The notes: a model not told the origin generated them from the sequence alone. Positions 37,321-48,177 are shown, counted from the first letter of the stretch. The stretch: 64,000 nt of DNA from Flavobacteriaceae bacterium (GCA_017851655.1 JAFMMH010000001.1:1-64000); one strand, 5' to 3'. Program-made: numbers and translations.

Positions 37321-38679
37321 ATGTACGCCATACTTGACATAGAAACCACTGGGGGTAAGTACGATGAAGAGGGAATAACTGAAATTGCCATCTATAAACA
37401 CAACGGTAAAAAAGTAATTGATCAGTTCAGTAGTCTTGTAAACCCTCAAATACCTATACAGCCTTTTGTACAAAAATTAACTGGTATTTCTTCTAAAATG
37501 CTACAAAACGCACCAAAATTCTATGAAGTTGCTAAACGGATTGTTGAAATCACAGAGGACTGTGTTTTGGTTGCTCACAATGCATCCTTTGACTACAGAA
37601 TTCTTCAGACAGAGTTTAGGAGGTTAGGTTTTGTCTTTGATCGCAAATCTCTATGTACCGTTTCACTTTCCAAGATTCTTTTACCCGAACAACCTGCTTA
37701 TAATCTGGGGAAACTTGTTCGGAATTTAGGAATCCCTTTTGCAGACCAACATCGCGCTCATGGTGATGCGAAAGCTACAGTTAAATTGTTTGAAATCCTA
37801 CTGGAAAAGGACATTCAAAAACATATTTTGAAAACTCAAATTAGCGATGCACATCCCAATAAAGTGCCCCCCAAATTTCTAGATATCATTGATAGCTTAC
37901 CCTCAGAATTGGGTGTTTATTACATTCACAATGCCCAAAATGAAATCATATACATAGGGAAAAGTAACAACATCAAAAAGAGAATTTTAAATCACCTTAC
38001 TACTAATTCAAAAAAAGCTCAGACCATTCAGAAAGAAATGTCGTCTGTCTCCTATGCTATGGTAGGCAGTGAATTAGTAACCCTACTGAAAGAACAACAT
38101 GAAATAAAAATCAATAGCCCGAAACTCAACAAAGCAATGAAGCATAGGGTCTATCCTATGGGCATTCGTCTTGATTCCTCTCAGGAATACCCTAAACTTA
38201 TTTTAGAACAAATCCGAAAGGAATACAATTATTTGAGCGTCTATAAAAATCAAAAGTCGGCTAAAGCGACCTTGCATTTTTGGTGTGAGAATTTTGGAAT
38301 CTGTTTGCAAAAAACCAATCTTTCTAAATCCGATGGTCCATGTTTTTATCACGGAATCAATAAATGCGATGGGGCTTGTATTGGTGAAGAATCCGTTGAT
38401 TCCTACCAAACCAAAATCGATGCACTTATGGAAAGTTTTAGCTATCCTTTTACAGATTTTTTAGTGATTTCGGCTGGAAGGAAAACAGGTGAATCATCTT
38501 TTGTTTTTATAAAGAACAATTGTTTTCAAGGGTATGGCTACTTTGAACTGAACCATCAGATCAAAAATTTCAAACAAATCGAGTCTCGCCTCATAAAGAT
38601 TGAGGATAACCCTGATACCCAAAAATTAATTCGCAGCTTTTTAACACGTAAAAAATATAATAAGTTGATATCTTTGTAA
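37321..38679 (+). CDS. DnaQ-like 3'-5' exonuclease fused to GIY-YIG (UvrC/Cho-like) domain
   Basis: YAILDIETTGGKYDEEGITEIAI (DEDD exo), LVAHNASFDYRIL, HRAHGDAKAT; GVYYIHNAQNEIIYIGKSNNIKKRI (GIY-YIG); C-x7-C-x3-C near the C-terminal half. Confidence 0.93.
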   Translation: MYAILDIETTGGKYDEEGITEIAIYKHNGKKVIDQFSSLVNPQIPIQPFVQKLTGISSKMLQNAPKFYEVAKRIVEITEDCVLVAHNASFDYRILQTEFRRLGFVFDRKSLCTVSLSKILLPEQPAYNLGKLVRNLGIPFADQHRAHGDAKATVKLFEILLEKDIQKHILKTQISDAHPNKVPPKFLDIIDSLPSELGVYYIHNAQNEIIYIGKSNNIKKRILNHLTTNSKKAQTIQKEMSSVSYAMVGSELVTLLKEQHEIKINSPKLNKAMKHRVYPMGIRLDSSQEYPKLILEQIRKEYNYLSVYKNQKSAKATLHFWCENFGICLQKTNLSKSDGPCFYHGINKCDGACIGEESVDSYQTKIDALMESFSYPFTDFLVISAGRKTGESSFVFIKNNCFQGYGYFELNHQIKNFKQIESRLIKIEDNPDTQKLIRSFLTRKKYNKLISL

Positions 38680-38715
38680 ATCACCGGCAAATCTTAATTA
38701 CTATCCTCAACAATT

Positions 38716-39528
38716 ATGAAAAAATGGAAGCACAGACTGCATGAAATCATCTATGAAGCCGACACCCCTGCCGGAAAATTATTTGATGTCATCTTGCTTA
38801 TCACCATATTACTGAGCTTAGTTTTTGTCGCTTTAGAAAGTGTCTCCTCCATAGACTCTATCTACCATGACTATTTGGATATAGCAGAATGGATCATTAC
38901 TATTTTATTCACAATAGAATACATACTTCGAATCATAAGTGTTACTAGGCCACACAAGTATATTTTCAGTTTTTATGGTATTGTTGATTTATTATCCACT
39001 TTACCAAAATACCTCTCATTACTGTTTATTGGAACACATAGTCTAGTAGCCATAAAGGCTTTACGCCTTTTGAGGGTATTCAGAATTCTTAAACTGACAA
39101 AATATGTTAGTGAATATAACATGCTCCTTCTTGCACTTAGAAAAAGTCGCACAAAAATTTTCGTATTTATCTTTGGGGTTATTGTTTTATGTATCATCTT
39201 TGGCACACTAATGTATTTGATAGAAGACGATTCTAGTGGTTTCACAAGTATTCCTAGAAGTATTTATTGGTGTATAGTTACTTTAACAACAGTTGGATAT
39301 GGAGATATTGCTCCACAAACCCCCATAGGTCAATTGGTTGCGTCAGTAATCATGATCTTAGGTTATGGTATTATTGCTGTACCAACGGGTATCGTAACCG
39401 CAGAAATGACAAAACAAAATCCAATCGATCAAAATACACAAGTTTGTCCTCATTGTTTAACTCACTCACATAAAGAAGCGGCCATATATTGCCATAGCTG
39501 TGGAAAACCATTAAATCATGTCAACTAA
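38716..39528 (+). CDS. Voltage-gated potassium-channel-like ion transporter with C-terminal zinc-ribbon-like motif
   Basis: S4-like RLLRVFRILKL; selectivity filter TLTTVGYGD; C-terminal CPHC-x10-CHSC. Confidence 0.93.
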   Translation: MKKWKHRLHEIIYEADTPAGKLFDVILLITILLSLVFVALESVSSIDSIYHDYLDIAEWIITILFTIEYILRIISVTRPHKYIFSFYGIVDLLSTLPKYLSLLFIGTHSLVAIKALRLLRVFRILKLTKYVSEYNMLLLALRKSRTKIFVFIFGVIVLCIIFGTLMYLIEDDSSGFTSIPRSIYWCIVTLTTVGYGDIAPQTPIGQLVASVIMILGYGIIAVPTGIVTAEMTKQNPIDQNTQVCPHCLTHSHKEAAIYCHSCGKPLNHVN

Positions 39529-40420
39529 AACACTTATCTACATCGCTGGACCCACTGGTGTTGGAAAAACCAAAACTAGTATTGAACTTGCTAAAGCACT
39601 AGATACAGAAATAATCTCCTGTGATTCAAGGCAATTTTACAAAGAGCTACAAATCGGAACTGCTGCCCCTTCAGAAAAGGAGTTGGCTGAAGTAAAACAT
39701 CATTTTATTCATAATAAATCTGTAAAAGAAAGTTTTACAGTTTCAGATTTTGAAAAAGAAGCAATAGAAACGCTAAATAAACTCTTTAAAAAAAATGATA
39801 CCTTGATCATGGTTGGAGGTTCTGGGATGTATGCTGATGCTGTTATGTTTGGTATGGATAAATTTCCAGATATTCCTCAAGAAGTTCGTAACCAAATTCA
39901 AGTTTTCTATCAAACCCACGGACTCAAAGGTCTTCAAGAATTACTGATAGAAAAAGACCCAAAATATTATACAAGAGTAGACATAAACAATCCTGTTCGT
40001 TTATTAAGAGCACTAGAAGTATCAATAACCTCTAATAAGCCTTACTCATCGTTTTTAGGCAAAACTGAAACAGAACGTGATTTTGTTTCTAAAATGATCA
40101 TTTTACACAGCCCTAGAACAGCACTTTATGAAAAAATAAATGCGCGTGTGGATCAGATGATGGCTGAAGGATTAGAGGAAGAAGCCCGAAATTTAATTCC
40201 CTTTAAAAATAATACTGCATTGCGAACTGTTGGATACAAAGAACTGTTTCCTTATTTCGATGGAGCATATTCCTTAGAACATGCCGTTAGTGAAATCAAA
40301 AAAAATACCAGAAGATATGCTAAAAGGCAAATAACCTGGTTTAAAAAATACGATAACGCTTTGTGTTTTCCTTCTGATACTCCCGTTAAAGAAATTTCAG
40401 ATTTACTTCAAGAATCCTAA
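39518..40420 (+). CDS. miaA: tRNA dimethylallyltransferase
   Basis: YIAGPTGVGKTKTSIELAKAL, IISCDSRQFYKELQIGTAAPS, GGSGMYADAV. Confidence 0.97.
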   Translation: MSTKTLIYIAGPTGVGKTKTSIELAKALDTEIISCDSRQFYKELQIGTAAPSEKELAEVKHHFIHNKSVKESFTVSDFEKEAIETLNKLFKKNDTLIMVGGSGMYADAVMFGMDKFPDIPQEVRNQIQVFYQTHGLKGLQELLIEKDPKYYTRVDINNPVRLLRALEVSITSNKPYSSFLGKTETERDFVSKMIILHSPRTALYEKINARVDQMMAEGLEEEARNLIPFKNNTALRTVGYKELFPYFDGAYSLEHAVSEIKKNTRRYAKRQITWFKKYDNALCFPSDTPVKEISDLLQES

Positions 40421-40433
40421 AAACCAAAGTATT

Positions 40434-41396
40434 CTAAATTTTTCTATTTAAAAGATAACTTGAAACATTGGATTGAATTCTATCTTCAATATCGTGAAGA
40501 TCAGCTTTCACAAAATTTTTGCCAGTAATGTTTTCATAGAGCTCAATATATCGTTCTGATATTGAATTGATTCTGTCAGCATCCATTTCGGGTAATGTTT
40601 GACCATCAAGCCCTTGAAATCCATTGCTAATAAGCCATTGCCTAACAAATTCTTTTGAAAGTTGCTTTTGTGGAAGTCCTTCTTTTTGTCTATCGGCATA
40701 CCCCTCCTCATAAAAATAACGAGAGGAATCTGGAGTATGAATTTCATCGATCAAAACAATTTGACCGTCTGCGGTTTTTCCAAACTCATATTTTGTGTCC
40801 ACCAAAATTAATCCTTGCTTTTTTGCAATAGTGGTACCTCGTTGAAATAAAGCATGGGTATATTTTTCTAATTGAATATAATCTGCTTCTTGAACGATCC
40901 CTTGCTTAATAATATCTTCTCTGGAAATATCTTCGTCATGACCCTCCTCTGCTTTTGTTGCTGGAGTTATTATGGGAGTATCAAACCGATCATTCTCTTG
41001 CATACCGTCTGGCATCGATACACCGCACAGCATGCGTTCGCCTGTTTTATAGGTTCGAGCAGCATGACCAGAAAGATAACCTCTAATCACCATTTCAACC
41101 TTAAAAGGTTCACAAGCCAACCCAACTGCTACATTTGGATCAGGAGTAGCCTCTAACCAATTGGGGACAATATCGGCAGTAGCTTCCATCATCTGTAAGG
41201 CAATCTGATTGAGAATCTGACCCTTATATGGAATCCCTTTTGGCAATACAACATCAAAAGCAGAAAGTCGATCTGTAGCGACCATTACTAAAACATCATT
41301 TTTTAAACGATAAACTTCTCTAACTTTTCCAACGTATTTGGATTCAATTCCTTCGAGATGAAGGTCGGTCTGCATTATTGTTTTGTTCAACATCAA
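40434..41396 (-). CDS. purC: Phosphoribosylaminoimidazole-succinocarboxamide synthase
   Basis: [75 protein letters not shown]. Confidence 0.97.
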   Translation of the reverse strand: MMLNKTIMQTDLHLEGIESKYVGKVREVYRLKNDVLVMVATDRLSAFDVVLPKGIPYKGQILNQIALQMMEATADIVPNWLEATPDPNVAVGLACEPFKVEMVIRGYLSGHAARTYKTGERMLCGVSMPDGMQENDRFDTPIITPATKAEEGHDEDISREDIIKQGIVQEADYIQLEKYTHALFQRGTTIAKKQGLILVDTKYEFGKTADGQIVLIDEIHTPDSSRYFYEEGYADRQKEGLPQKQLSKEFVRQWLISNGFQGLDGQTLPEMDADRINSISERYIELYENITGKNFVKADLHDIEDRIQSNVSSYLLNRKI

Positions 41397-42346
41397 TTAT
41401 CGTGTTCTATAGTTTTATAGGCTTCAATTACTTTTTTGACCAAGGGATGTCGAATAACATCTTTATCATCTAAGAAAATAATTTCTATTCCTTCTGTGTT
41501 TTTTAAAATCAATAAGGACTCTTTGAGACCAGAAATCATTCTGCGTGGTAAATCAATTTGTCCGGGATCCCCTGTCAATAAAAATTTTGCATTTTTCCCC
41601 ATTCGGGTTAAAAACATTTTCATTTGAGCGTGTGTCGTATTTTGTGCTTCGTCTAAAATCACAAAGGCATCATCAAGTGTCCTTCCTCGCATAAATGCCA
41701 AAGGAGCTATCTGAATGGTTCCCTTTTCGATATAACTCTTCAGTTTTTCTCCTGGGATCATATCGCGCAATGCATCGTAGAGTGGTTGCATATAGGGATC
41801 TAACTTTTCATTTAAATCTCCAGGAAGAAATCCAAGATTTTCTCCTGCTTCTACAGCCGGACGAGTTAAAATGATTCTTTTAACTTGTTTTTCTTTTAAT
41901 GCTTTTACAGCCAACGCAACACCGGTATAAGTTTTTCCTGTACCAGCCGGTCCAACAGCAAAAACCATATCATTGTTGAAAACTGCCTCCACCAATCGTT
42001 TCTGGTTATAGGTCTTCGCTTTGATAACCTTCCCTCCTACACCGTGAAGGATTTGAGTTTCTGTTCCCCCATTAAAATCTCCATGCGTTCCTGTTCCTGA
42101 CATAACAATCCGTTCAATGATTTCGTCATTCAGCACATTGTATTTACCATAGTGGGCAATTAGCATATCCACACGCTTATTAAAATCCTTTAGAGAATCT
42201 TCTTCTCCATAAGCTTTAAGTGTATTTCCTCTTGCTACTATTTTAATTTTAGGATAAAAAGTACGGAGTTTGGCAATATTCGAATTCTGTCCCCCAAAAA
42301 AATCTTGTGGATTTAGTTCTGAAAGATCAATTTTTATTTCATTCAA
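41393..42346 (-). CDS. phoH: PhoH family ATPase
   Basis: [68 protein letters not shown]. Confidence 0.97.
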   Translation of the reverse strand: MNEIKIDLSELNPQDFFGGQNSNIAKLRTFYPKIKIVARGNTLKAYGEEDSLKDFNKRVDMLIAHYGKYNVLNDEIIERIVMSGTGTHGDFNGGTETQILHGVGGKVIKAKTYNQKRLVEAVFNNDMVFAVGPAGTGKTYTGVALAVKALKEKQVKRIILTRPAVEAGENLGFLPGDLNEKLDPYMQPLYDALRDMIPGEKLKSYIEKGTIQIAPLAFMRGRTLDDAFVILDEAQNTTHAQMKMFLTRMGKNAKFLLTGDPGQIDLPRRMISGLKESLLILKNTEGIEIIFLDDKDVIRHPLVKKVIEAYKTIEHDN

Positions 42347-42368
42347 AGGTTACTCGGTTAAAATAAAT

Positions 42369-42376
42369 TAATTTTG
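42369..42376 (+). promoter_or_regulatory. -7 element TAATTTTG upstream of the SAM-hydrolase-like gene
   Basis: Exact TAnnTTTG match; ATG at 42446. Confidence 0.4.
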
Positions 42377-42445
42377 CTTGTGGCACTTTGTGCCGTGTAT
42401 AAAATTAGAATAATTTTAGTTAATTTATCAGAGAAAAATAACTTT

Positions 42446-43276
42446 ATGGTCCAGGTAACCTTAACGACAGATTTTGGACTTAAAGATTATTCAGTCGCGG
42501 TGATCAAAGCTGCCTTATTGGATCAAATTTCTGAGGTTAATATTATTGATATTACGCATGAAATAAGTCCCTATAATCTTACAGAAACAGCTTATATCAT
42601 AAAAAATGTTTATGCAGCGTTTCCCAAAGGCAGTATTCATATTATAGGTGTAGAATCTGAATTAACTCCAGAAAATATTCACATTGCAATGCAATTGAAC
42701 GGTCATTTTTTTATTGGAGCTGACAATGGAATATTTTCTTTGATCAAAGAAGACATTATGCCTGAAAAAATTGTGGCCATCACCATTCACAACAAAGTGA
42801 ATACCTCTTTTCCTGTATTGGATGTTTTTGTTCAGGTTGCTGCTCATATTGCTAGAAAAGGAACTTTAGAAGTCATCGGTAAACCAATTCAAAAAATCAA
42901 AGAACTAACAGATATCAAACCTGTCATTAATACCGAAAGAAATCAAATTATTGGAAGTGTTATTTATATTGACAACTATGGAAACGTGATTACTAACATT
43001 ACCCAAAAATTATTTAAAGAGATTGGGAAATCAAGAGATTTTACGATTTTTGCTAGAACAGTAAAGTTTAAAGAAATACATTCCAGCTACAGTGAAGCAA
43101 TAGACTTTAGTATTCCAAAAGAGCTGCGTGAAGAAGATGGAAAAAAAGTAGCTTTGTTTAATGTCGCAGGACATTTAGAATTAGCCATTTATAAAAGTAA
43201 TCCAAATACAGTTGGTAGTGCGAGTTCACTATATGGGTTGGATTACAGAGATTTAATCACCATTCAATTCGAATAA
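42446..43276 (+). CDS. SAM hydrolase/SAM-dependent halogenase-like family (DUF62)
   Basis: VTLTTDFGLKDYSVAVIKAALL, ITHEISPYNLTETAYIIKN, FIGADNGIFSLI, YIDNYGNVITNI; start moved from 42374 to ATG 42446. Confidence 0.92.
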   Translation: MVQVTLTTDFGLKDYSVAVIKAALLDQISEVNIIDITHEISPYNLTETAYIIKNVYAAFPKGSIHIIGVESELTPENIHIAMQLNGHFFIGADNGIFSLIKEDIMPEKIVAITIHNKVNTSFPVLDVFVQVAAHIARKGTLEVIGKPIQKIKELTDIKPVINTERNQIIGSVIYIDNYGNVITNITQKLFKEIGKSRDFTIFARTVKFKEIHSSYSEAIDFSIPKELREEDGKKVALFNVAGHLELAIYKSNPNTVGSASSLYGLDYRDLITIQFE

Positions 43277-43278
43277 GA

Positions 43279-44010
43279 ATGTGGAGCATTGCTAAAAGAG
43301 AATTGCGTTTTTATTTCAGTCAACTAACGGGTTACCTTCTTGTAGGGAGTTACTTATTGATCACTGCTTTATTCTTGTGGTTCTTTAATACACCTTATCA
43401 TCTACTATATACTGAATTGGGTGATTTCAATTCATTTTTTGAATTTACACCCCTTCTTTTTCTCCTTCTTATTCCAGCATTAAGCATGCGAACTTTTGCA
43501 GAGGAATCTTCAAAAGGCACTCTCGAAATTTTATTGACAAAGCCTTTAAGCCCAGCTACTATTTTTGGGGGAAAGCTTTTAGGAGTTTTTTTTATCCTTT
43601 GTATTGCAATTCTTCCTACCCTACTCCATGCCTTTGCTCTGGAGAGTCTCTTGCAGGAAGATTCTAGACTAGATTGGGGGATGCTTTTCAGCTCTTATTT
43701 TGCACTATTGCTATTGGCGCTTCTATTTATTGTCAGCTCACTTTGTGCTTCATTACTATTTAACAATCAAATTACCGCCCTTTTAGCTGGTATACTGGGC
43801 TGTTTCATCCACTTCTACCTTTGGTCGTTTTTAGCTGATTTTACCTCCATTACTTGGTTATATAAAGGAATTAATAGTTTGGGAGCTCAACTTCATTACA
43901 GAAGTTTGAGTAGAGGTGTACTTTTCTTAGAAGATCTAATCTATTTTGCAGGCTTTATATCAGTATTTTTCTACTTTGGTGTTGAACTCATTCAAAACAA
44001 AAAAAGATAG
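43279..44010 (+). CDS. gldF: Gliding motility-associated ABC transporter permease GldF
   Basis: ABC-2 permease with PALSMRTFAEESSKGTLEILLTKPLSPATIFGGKLLG; followed directly by GldG-like gene. Confidence 0.92.
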   Translation: MWSIAKRELRFYFSQLTGYLLVGSYLLITALFLWFFNTPYHLLYTELGDFNSFFEFTPLLFLLLIPALSMRTFAEESSKGTLEILLTKPLSPATIFGGKLLGVFFILCIAILPTLLHAFALESLLQEDSRLDWGMLFSSYFALLLLALLFIVSSLCASLLFNNQITALLAGILGCFIHFYLWSFLADFTSITWLYKGINSLGAQLHYRSLSRGVLFLEDLIYFAGFISVFFYFGVELIQNKKR

Positions 44011-44011
44011 A

Positions 44012-45664
44012 ATGTTAAAACTCCTAAAAAAACCTATTCTTTTTTTGGCACTTTGCTTTTCGCTTATGGCGCTGAGTTTACAGTTTGGAGTGCGACTAGA
44101 TTTAACTTTAGACAAACGATATAGCCTTTCTGAAAATTCAATCAAACAATTACAACAATTAAAAGAACCTATTCGAATTGATCTTTTTCTAGATGGAGAA
44201 CTCCCTGGATTGTATCGAGAGTTGAGAAATGAGCTCGACGTTTTTCTGATTCAACTTGAACATTATTCGGATAAATTAATCGTTCAATACAACGATCCAT
44301 TTGAAATAGGATCTACAGAACAGGTGATTCAGGAAATGCAACGCTATGGTATGAATCCTGAGATCGTAGTTGAAAACAAAGACGGGCAGCGGAGTGAAAG
44401 CATTGTTTTCCCTTGGATGATCATCAATTATGGCGAGGCCTCTGAACGTGTTCCTTTGCTTCAAAAACAATTGGGAGATACTGAAAGTGATAAAATTGCA
44501 AGATCATTACAACAAATGGAATACCTCATCATGGATGGTATTTATAAAGTCAGCCTCAAAGAAAAATCAAATATTGCCGTACTGACATCTCACAAAACTT
44601 CCGATCAAATTAAAATCGCAGATTTATTACAATCCCTAAAATCCTATTATAATTTAGGGTCTTTTGATTTAAAAAATCCTGGGGTAAGTTCCGAACAGAG
44701 TTTAAAAAATCTTAACAGATTCGATGTTTTGCTGGTAAGTAATCCAAATGAATCCTTTTCATCATCAGAGAAATATATTTTAGATCAATACGCTTTACAA
44801 GGTGGAGGAATTTTATGGCTTGTAAACGGAATAGGAATTGATAGAGACAGTCTATTCAATAGCGCAGGTAAAGCCTATGGTTTTCCTTTGGAATTGAATT
44901 TAGATGACTATTTTTTCCACCAAGGAATTCGAATCAATAAAGAATTGGTTCAAGATTTATACTGTGCTCCTATAGTCTTGGCTGCTGGTGAGCAAAACAA
45001 TACACAATACGTTCCCTATCCTTGGCCCTTTTATCCGCTGCCAACTCCTGAATCAACGCTTATTGGACAGGATATCGGACCAGTACTCACCCAATTTATT
45101 AGTCCAATTGACTTAATCGATAATAACTTGAAAAAAATTAGTTTGCTTCAAAGTTCAAAATTCACAAAGAGTTCTGGAGTCCCAACACTGGTATCATTTG
45201 AACAAGCAACACAAAAGATTAAGCCAAGTCGTTATAATGAGAGTTCAAAAAATCTTGGTGTATTGATAGAAGGTGAACAAAGCTCCCTCTATACTAATCG
45301 TGTCAAACCCTTTAAACTTGCTGAGCATCTCCCCAAGGGTTCCATAAAAATGGTTGTTTTTGGAGATGGGAATTTAGCTGAAAATCAGATTGATAAAGGC
45401 ACACCCCTCCAACTTGGATACGATAAATGGACAAATAATTTTTATAACAATAAATCACTTCTCCTTAATGCATTTCACTATCTAAGTTCGAATCCAGAAC
45501 GTTTGATGATTCGTCAGAAACAATGGGATTTTGCCTTTTTAGATCCTCAAAAAATTGAAACCAGAGGGTTTTTGTGGAAAATTATGATGCTCTTTATTCC
45601 AGTCCTAATTTCTCTTATTTTTGGATGGCTTAGTCAAAGAGGAAGAAGTAAACAAATCGTGTGA
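44012..45664 (+). CDS. gldG: Gliding motility-associated ABC transporter substrate-binding protein GldG
   Basis: RLDLTLDKRYSLSENSIKQLQQLKEPIRIDLFLDGELPGLYREL; C-terminal TM; ATG at 44012 is the better start than 43946. Confidence 0.92.
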   Translation: MLKLLKKPILFLALCFSLMALSLQFGVRLDLTLDKRYSLSENSIKQLQQLKEPIRIDLFLDGELPGLYRELRNELDVFLIQLEHYSDKLIVQYNDPFEIGSTEQVIQEMQRYGMNPEIVVENKDGQRSESIVFPWMIINYGEASERVPLLQKQLGDTESDKIARSLQQMEYLIMDGIYKVSLKEKSNIAVLTSHKTSDQIKIADLLQSLKSYYNLGSFDLKNPGVSSEQSLKNLNRFDVLLVSNPNESFSSSEKYILDQYALQGGGILWLVNGIGIDRDSLFNSAGKAYGFPLELNLDDYFFHQGIRINKELVQDLYCAPIVLAAGEQNNTQYVPYPWPFYPLPTPESTLIGQDIGPVLTQFISPIDLIDNNLKKISLLQSSKFTKSSGVPTLVSFEQATQKIKPSRYNESSKNLGVLIEGEQSSLYTNRVKPFKLAEHLPKGSIKMVVFGDGNLAENQIDKGTPLQLGYDKWTNNFYNNKSLLLNAFHYLSSNPERLMIRQKQWDFAFLDPQKIETRGFLWKIMMLFIPVLISLIFGWLSQRGRSKQIV

Positions 45665-45705
45665 AACTGTTGATAAGTTTGTTTTAAGAATCAAAGCATT
45701 TCAAA

Positions 45706-45713
45706 TATATTTG
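45706..45713 (+). promoter_or_regulatory. -7 element TATATTTG upstream of dnaN
   Basis: Exact TAnnTTTG match, 93 nt upstream of the dnaN ATG. Confidence 0.4.
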
Positions 45714-45805
45714 GTAACAAGTTGAATAACCTTTTTTATTGGGGTTTTACCCACTCAATAATTCGCGTTTTTTCAAGTTGAAAATTAATTAACACCCAAT
45801 TACAA

Positions 45806-46924
45806 ATGAAATTTATCGTTTCCAGTGCAGCACTTTTAAAAGAACTTCAAATGATTGGAGGAGTCATTAATAGTTCTAACACGCTTCCCATTTTAGATAA
45901 TTTTTTATTTGAAATCAACAATAGCACATTAACCCTTTCAGCTTCAGACCTAGAAACTACTTTCAGCACCCGATTAGCAATTGAATCGGAAAGTACAGGG
46001 ATGCTAGCATTACCAGCGCGACTATTGTTAGATACGCTTAAAACTTTTCCTGAACAACCCCTGACTTTTATTAAGACGGACAAAAATACAGTTGAAATTA
46101 GTGCCAATAATGGAAAATATGCTGTGGCTTATGTTCCCGGAGAAGAGTTTCCGAAAACAGCACAAATTACCGATGCTAAAACTACTACCGTTCAATCAAG
46201 TTTATTATATACTGCAATAAACAGCACGCTTTTTGCCAGTGGTAATGATGACTTAAGACCTGTAATGAGCGGAGTTTTCTTTCAGTTTTCAAATACTGGT
46301 CTCACTTTTGTTGCCACAGATGCACATAAATTAGTAAAGTACACTCGAACGGATGCCACTTCGGAGGTAGTCTCTGAATTTATTATGCCCAAAAAGCCAC
46401 TTCAATTACTTAAAGGAATTTTACAAGGGGTAGCAGATGAAATAACAATCCAATACAACGAAACTAATGCTCAATTTACTTTCGGTGATTCATTATTGAC
46501 TTGTAGGTTAATTGATGGTAAATATCCTAACTATGAGGCAGTTATACCAAAAGAAAATCCAAATCAAATGCAAGTTGGTCGAACCAACTTTCTTAATTCC
46601 GTCCGCAGAGTAAGTATTTTCTCCAATAAAACGACACACCAGATCCGTTTAAAAATTGCTGGAGCAGCACTTCAAATTTCAGCTGAAGATTTTGATTATA
46701 GCAATAGTGCTGAAGAACGTTTGGACTGTGATTACCAAGGAGATGATATGCAAATTGGATTTAACTCTCGATTTTTAATCGAAATGCTTAACAATATGGA
46801 TTGTGATCAGGTAAAACTCTCCATGTCTCTTCCAAATCGGGCTGGAATTTTAACACCTATGGATCACACAGTAGAAGGCGAAGACATTACTTTACTTGTA
46901 ATGCCCGTCATGCTAAACGATTAA
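45806..46924 (+). CDS. dnaN: DNA polymerase III subunit beta (sliding clamp)
   Basis: MKFIVSSAALLKELQMIGGVINSSNTLPILDNFLFEI; VATDAHKLVKY; C-terminal LLVMPVMLN. Confidence 0.98.
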   Translation: MKFIVSSAALLKELQMIGGVINSSNTLPILDNFLFEINNSTLTLSASDLETTFSTRLAIESESTGMLALPARLLLDTLKTFPEQPLTFIKTDKNTVEISANNGKYAVAYVPGEEFPKTAQITDAKTTTVQSSLLYTAINSTLFASGNDDLRPVMSGVFFQFSNTGLTFVATDAHKLVKYTRTDATSEVVSEFIMPKKPLQLLKGILQGVADEITIQYNETNAQFTFGDSLLTCRLIDGKYPNYEAVIPKENPNQMQVGRTNFLNSVRRVSIFSNKTTHQIRLKIAGAALQISAEDFDYSNSAEERLDCDYQGDDMQIGFNSRFLIEMLNNMDCDQVKLSMSLPNRAGILTPMDHTVEGEDITLLVMPVMLND

Positions 46925-46926
46925 TT

Positions 46927-48177
46927 TTAGGATGCGGTAACTGACTCAGACAATCTTTTGTACGTTCCGTTTTCAAGTTTTTCACGAATCCCTGCAAATG
47001 CATCAAGTGTGATTTGTACATCCTCTAGATTATGAGTTGCTGTAGGAATCAATCTCAATAAGATTAATCCTTTTGGTATAACAGGGTACACTACTATAGA
47101 ACAAAAAATTCCATAATTTTCTCTCAGATCTTTGACCAATGCCATGGCCTCTGGAATACTCCCTTTAAGATAAACTGGGGTAACACAACTCTGGGTTGTT
47201 CCTATATCAAACCCTTTTTCTTTAAGTCCGTTTTGCAATGCATTAACATTTTCCCAAAGCTTGGCTTTTAATTCAGGTCTGGTACGAAGCATTTCAAGTC
47301 GTTTTAAAGCACCTTTAACTAACTGCGACTGCAATGATTTTGCAAACATCTGCGAACGCATGTTGTACTTTAAATAATCTATAATTTCTTTATCTGCAGC
47401 AACAAAGGCACCTGTTGACGCCATAGACTTGGCAAAAGTGGCAAAATAGACATCAATTTGATCTTGAATACCTTGCTCGTTTCCTGCTCCTTTTCCATTC
47501 TCTCCTAAGGTTCCAAACCCGTGAGCATCGTCGACTAAAAATCGGAAATTATATTGTTTTTTTAAAGCAGCAATTTCTTTTAGTTTCCCTTGCTCCCCAC
47601 GCATACCAAATACTCCTTCAGAAATCACTAGAATACCTCCGCCAGTTTGTTCTGCAACTTTTGTAGCGCGCTTTAAATTCTTTTCTAAACTTTCTACGTT
47701 ATTATGTTGGTAAGTGAATCTTTTTCCGATATGAAGACGTACACCGTCTACTATACAAGCATGAGCATCCACATCATAAACAATAACATCATCTTTACTA
47801 ACTAAAGTGTCAACAGTAGATAAAATACCTTGATAACCAAAATTGAGCAAATAAGCGGCCTCTTTATCGACAAAACTGGCCAGTTCATTTTCTAACTGTT
47901 CATGAAGATCTGTATGCCCAGACATCATTCTTGCACCCATTGGATAAGCTGATCCATATTCAGCAGCAGCTTCAGCATCTACTTTTCTGATCTCTGGTAA
48001 ATTTGCCAGTCCAAGATAGTCATTGACGCTCCATGTGATAACCTCTTTACCCTTAAATTTCATTCGATTAGAAATGGGACCTTCAAGTTTAGGAAAAACA
48101 AAGTATCCTTCAGCTTGTGAAGCCCATTTTCCCAAAGGCCCTTTATTTTCATGTATTCTATCAAATAAATCTCTCAT
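46927..48177 (-). CDS. Alpha-oxoamine synthase family PLP enzyme (SPT/CFAT-like; candidate cysteate-fatty acyltransferase)
   Basis: VNDYLGLANLPEIRKVD, MGARMMSGHTDLHEQLE, VDDAHGFGTLGENGKGAG, ATFAKSMASTGAF. Confidence 0.88.
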   Translation of the reverse strand: MRDLFDRIHENKGPLGKWASQAEGYFVFPKLEGPISNRMKFKGKEVITWSVNDYLGLANLPEIRKVDAEAAAEYGSAYPMGARMMSGHTDLHEQLENELASFVDKEAAYLLNFGYQGILSTVDTLVSKDDVIVYDVDAHACIVDGVRLHIGKRFTYQHNNVESLEKNLKRATKVAEQTGGGILVISEGVFGMRGEQGKLKEIAALKKQYNFRFLVDDAHGFGTLGENGKGAGNEQGIQDQIDVYFATFAKSMASTGAFVAADKEIIDYLKYNMRSQMFAKSLQSQLVKGALKRLEMLRTRPELKAKLWENVNALQNGLKEKGFDIGTTQSCVTPVYLKGSIPEAMALVKDLRENYGIFCSIVVYPVIPKGLILLRLIPTATHNLEDVQITLDAFAGIREKLENGTYKRLSESVTAS

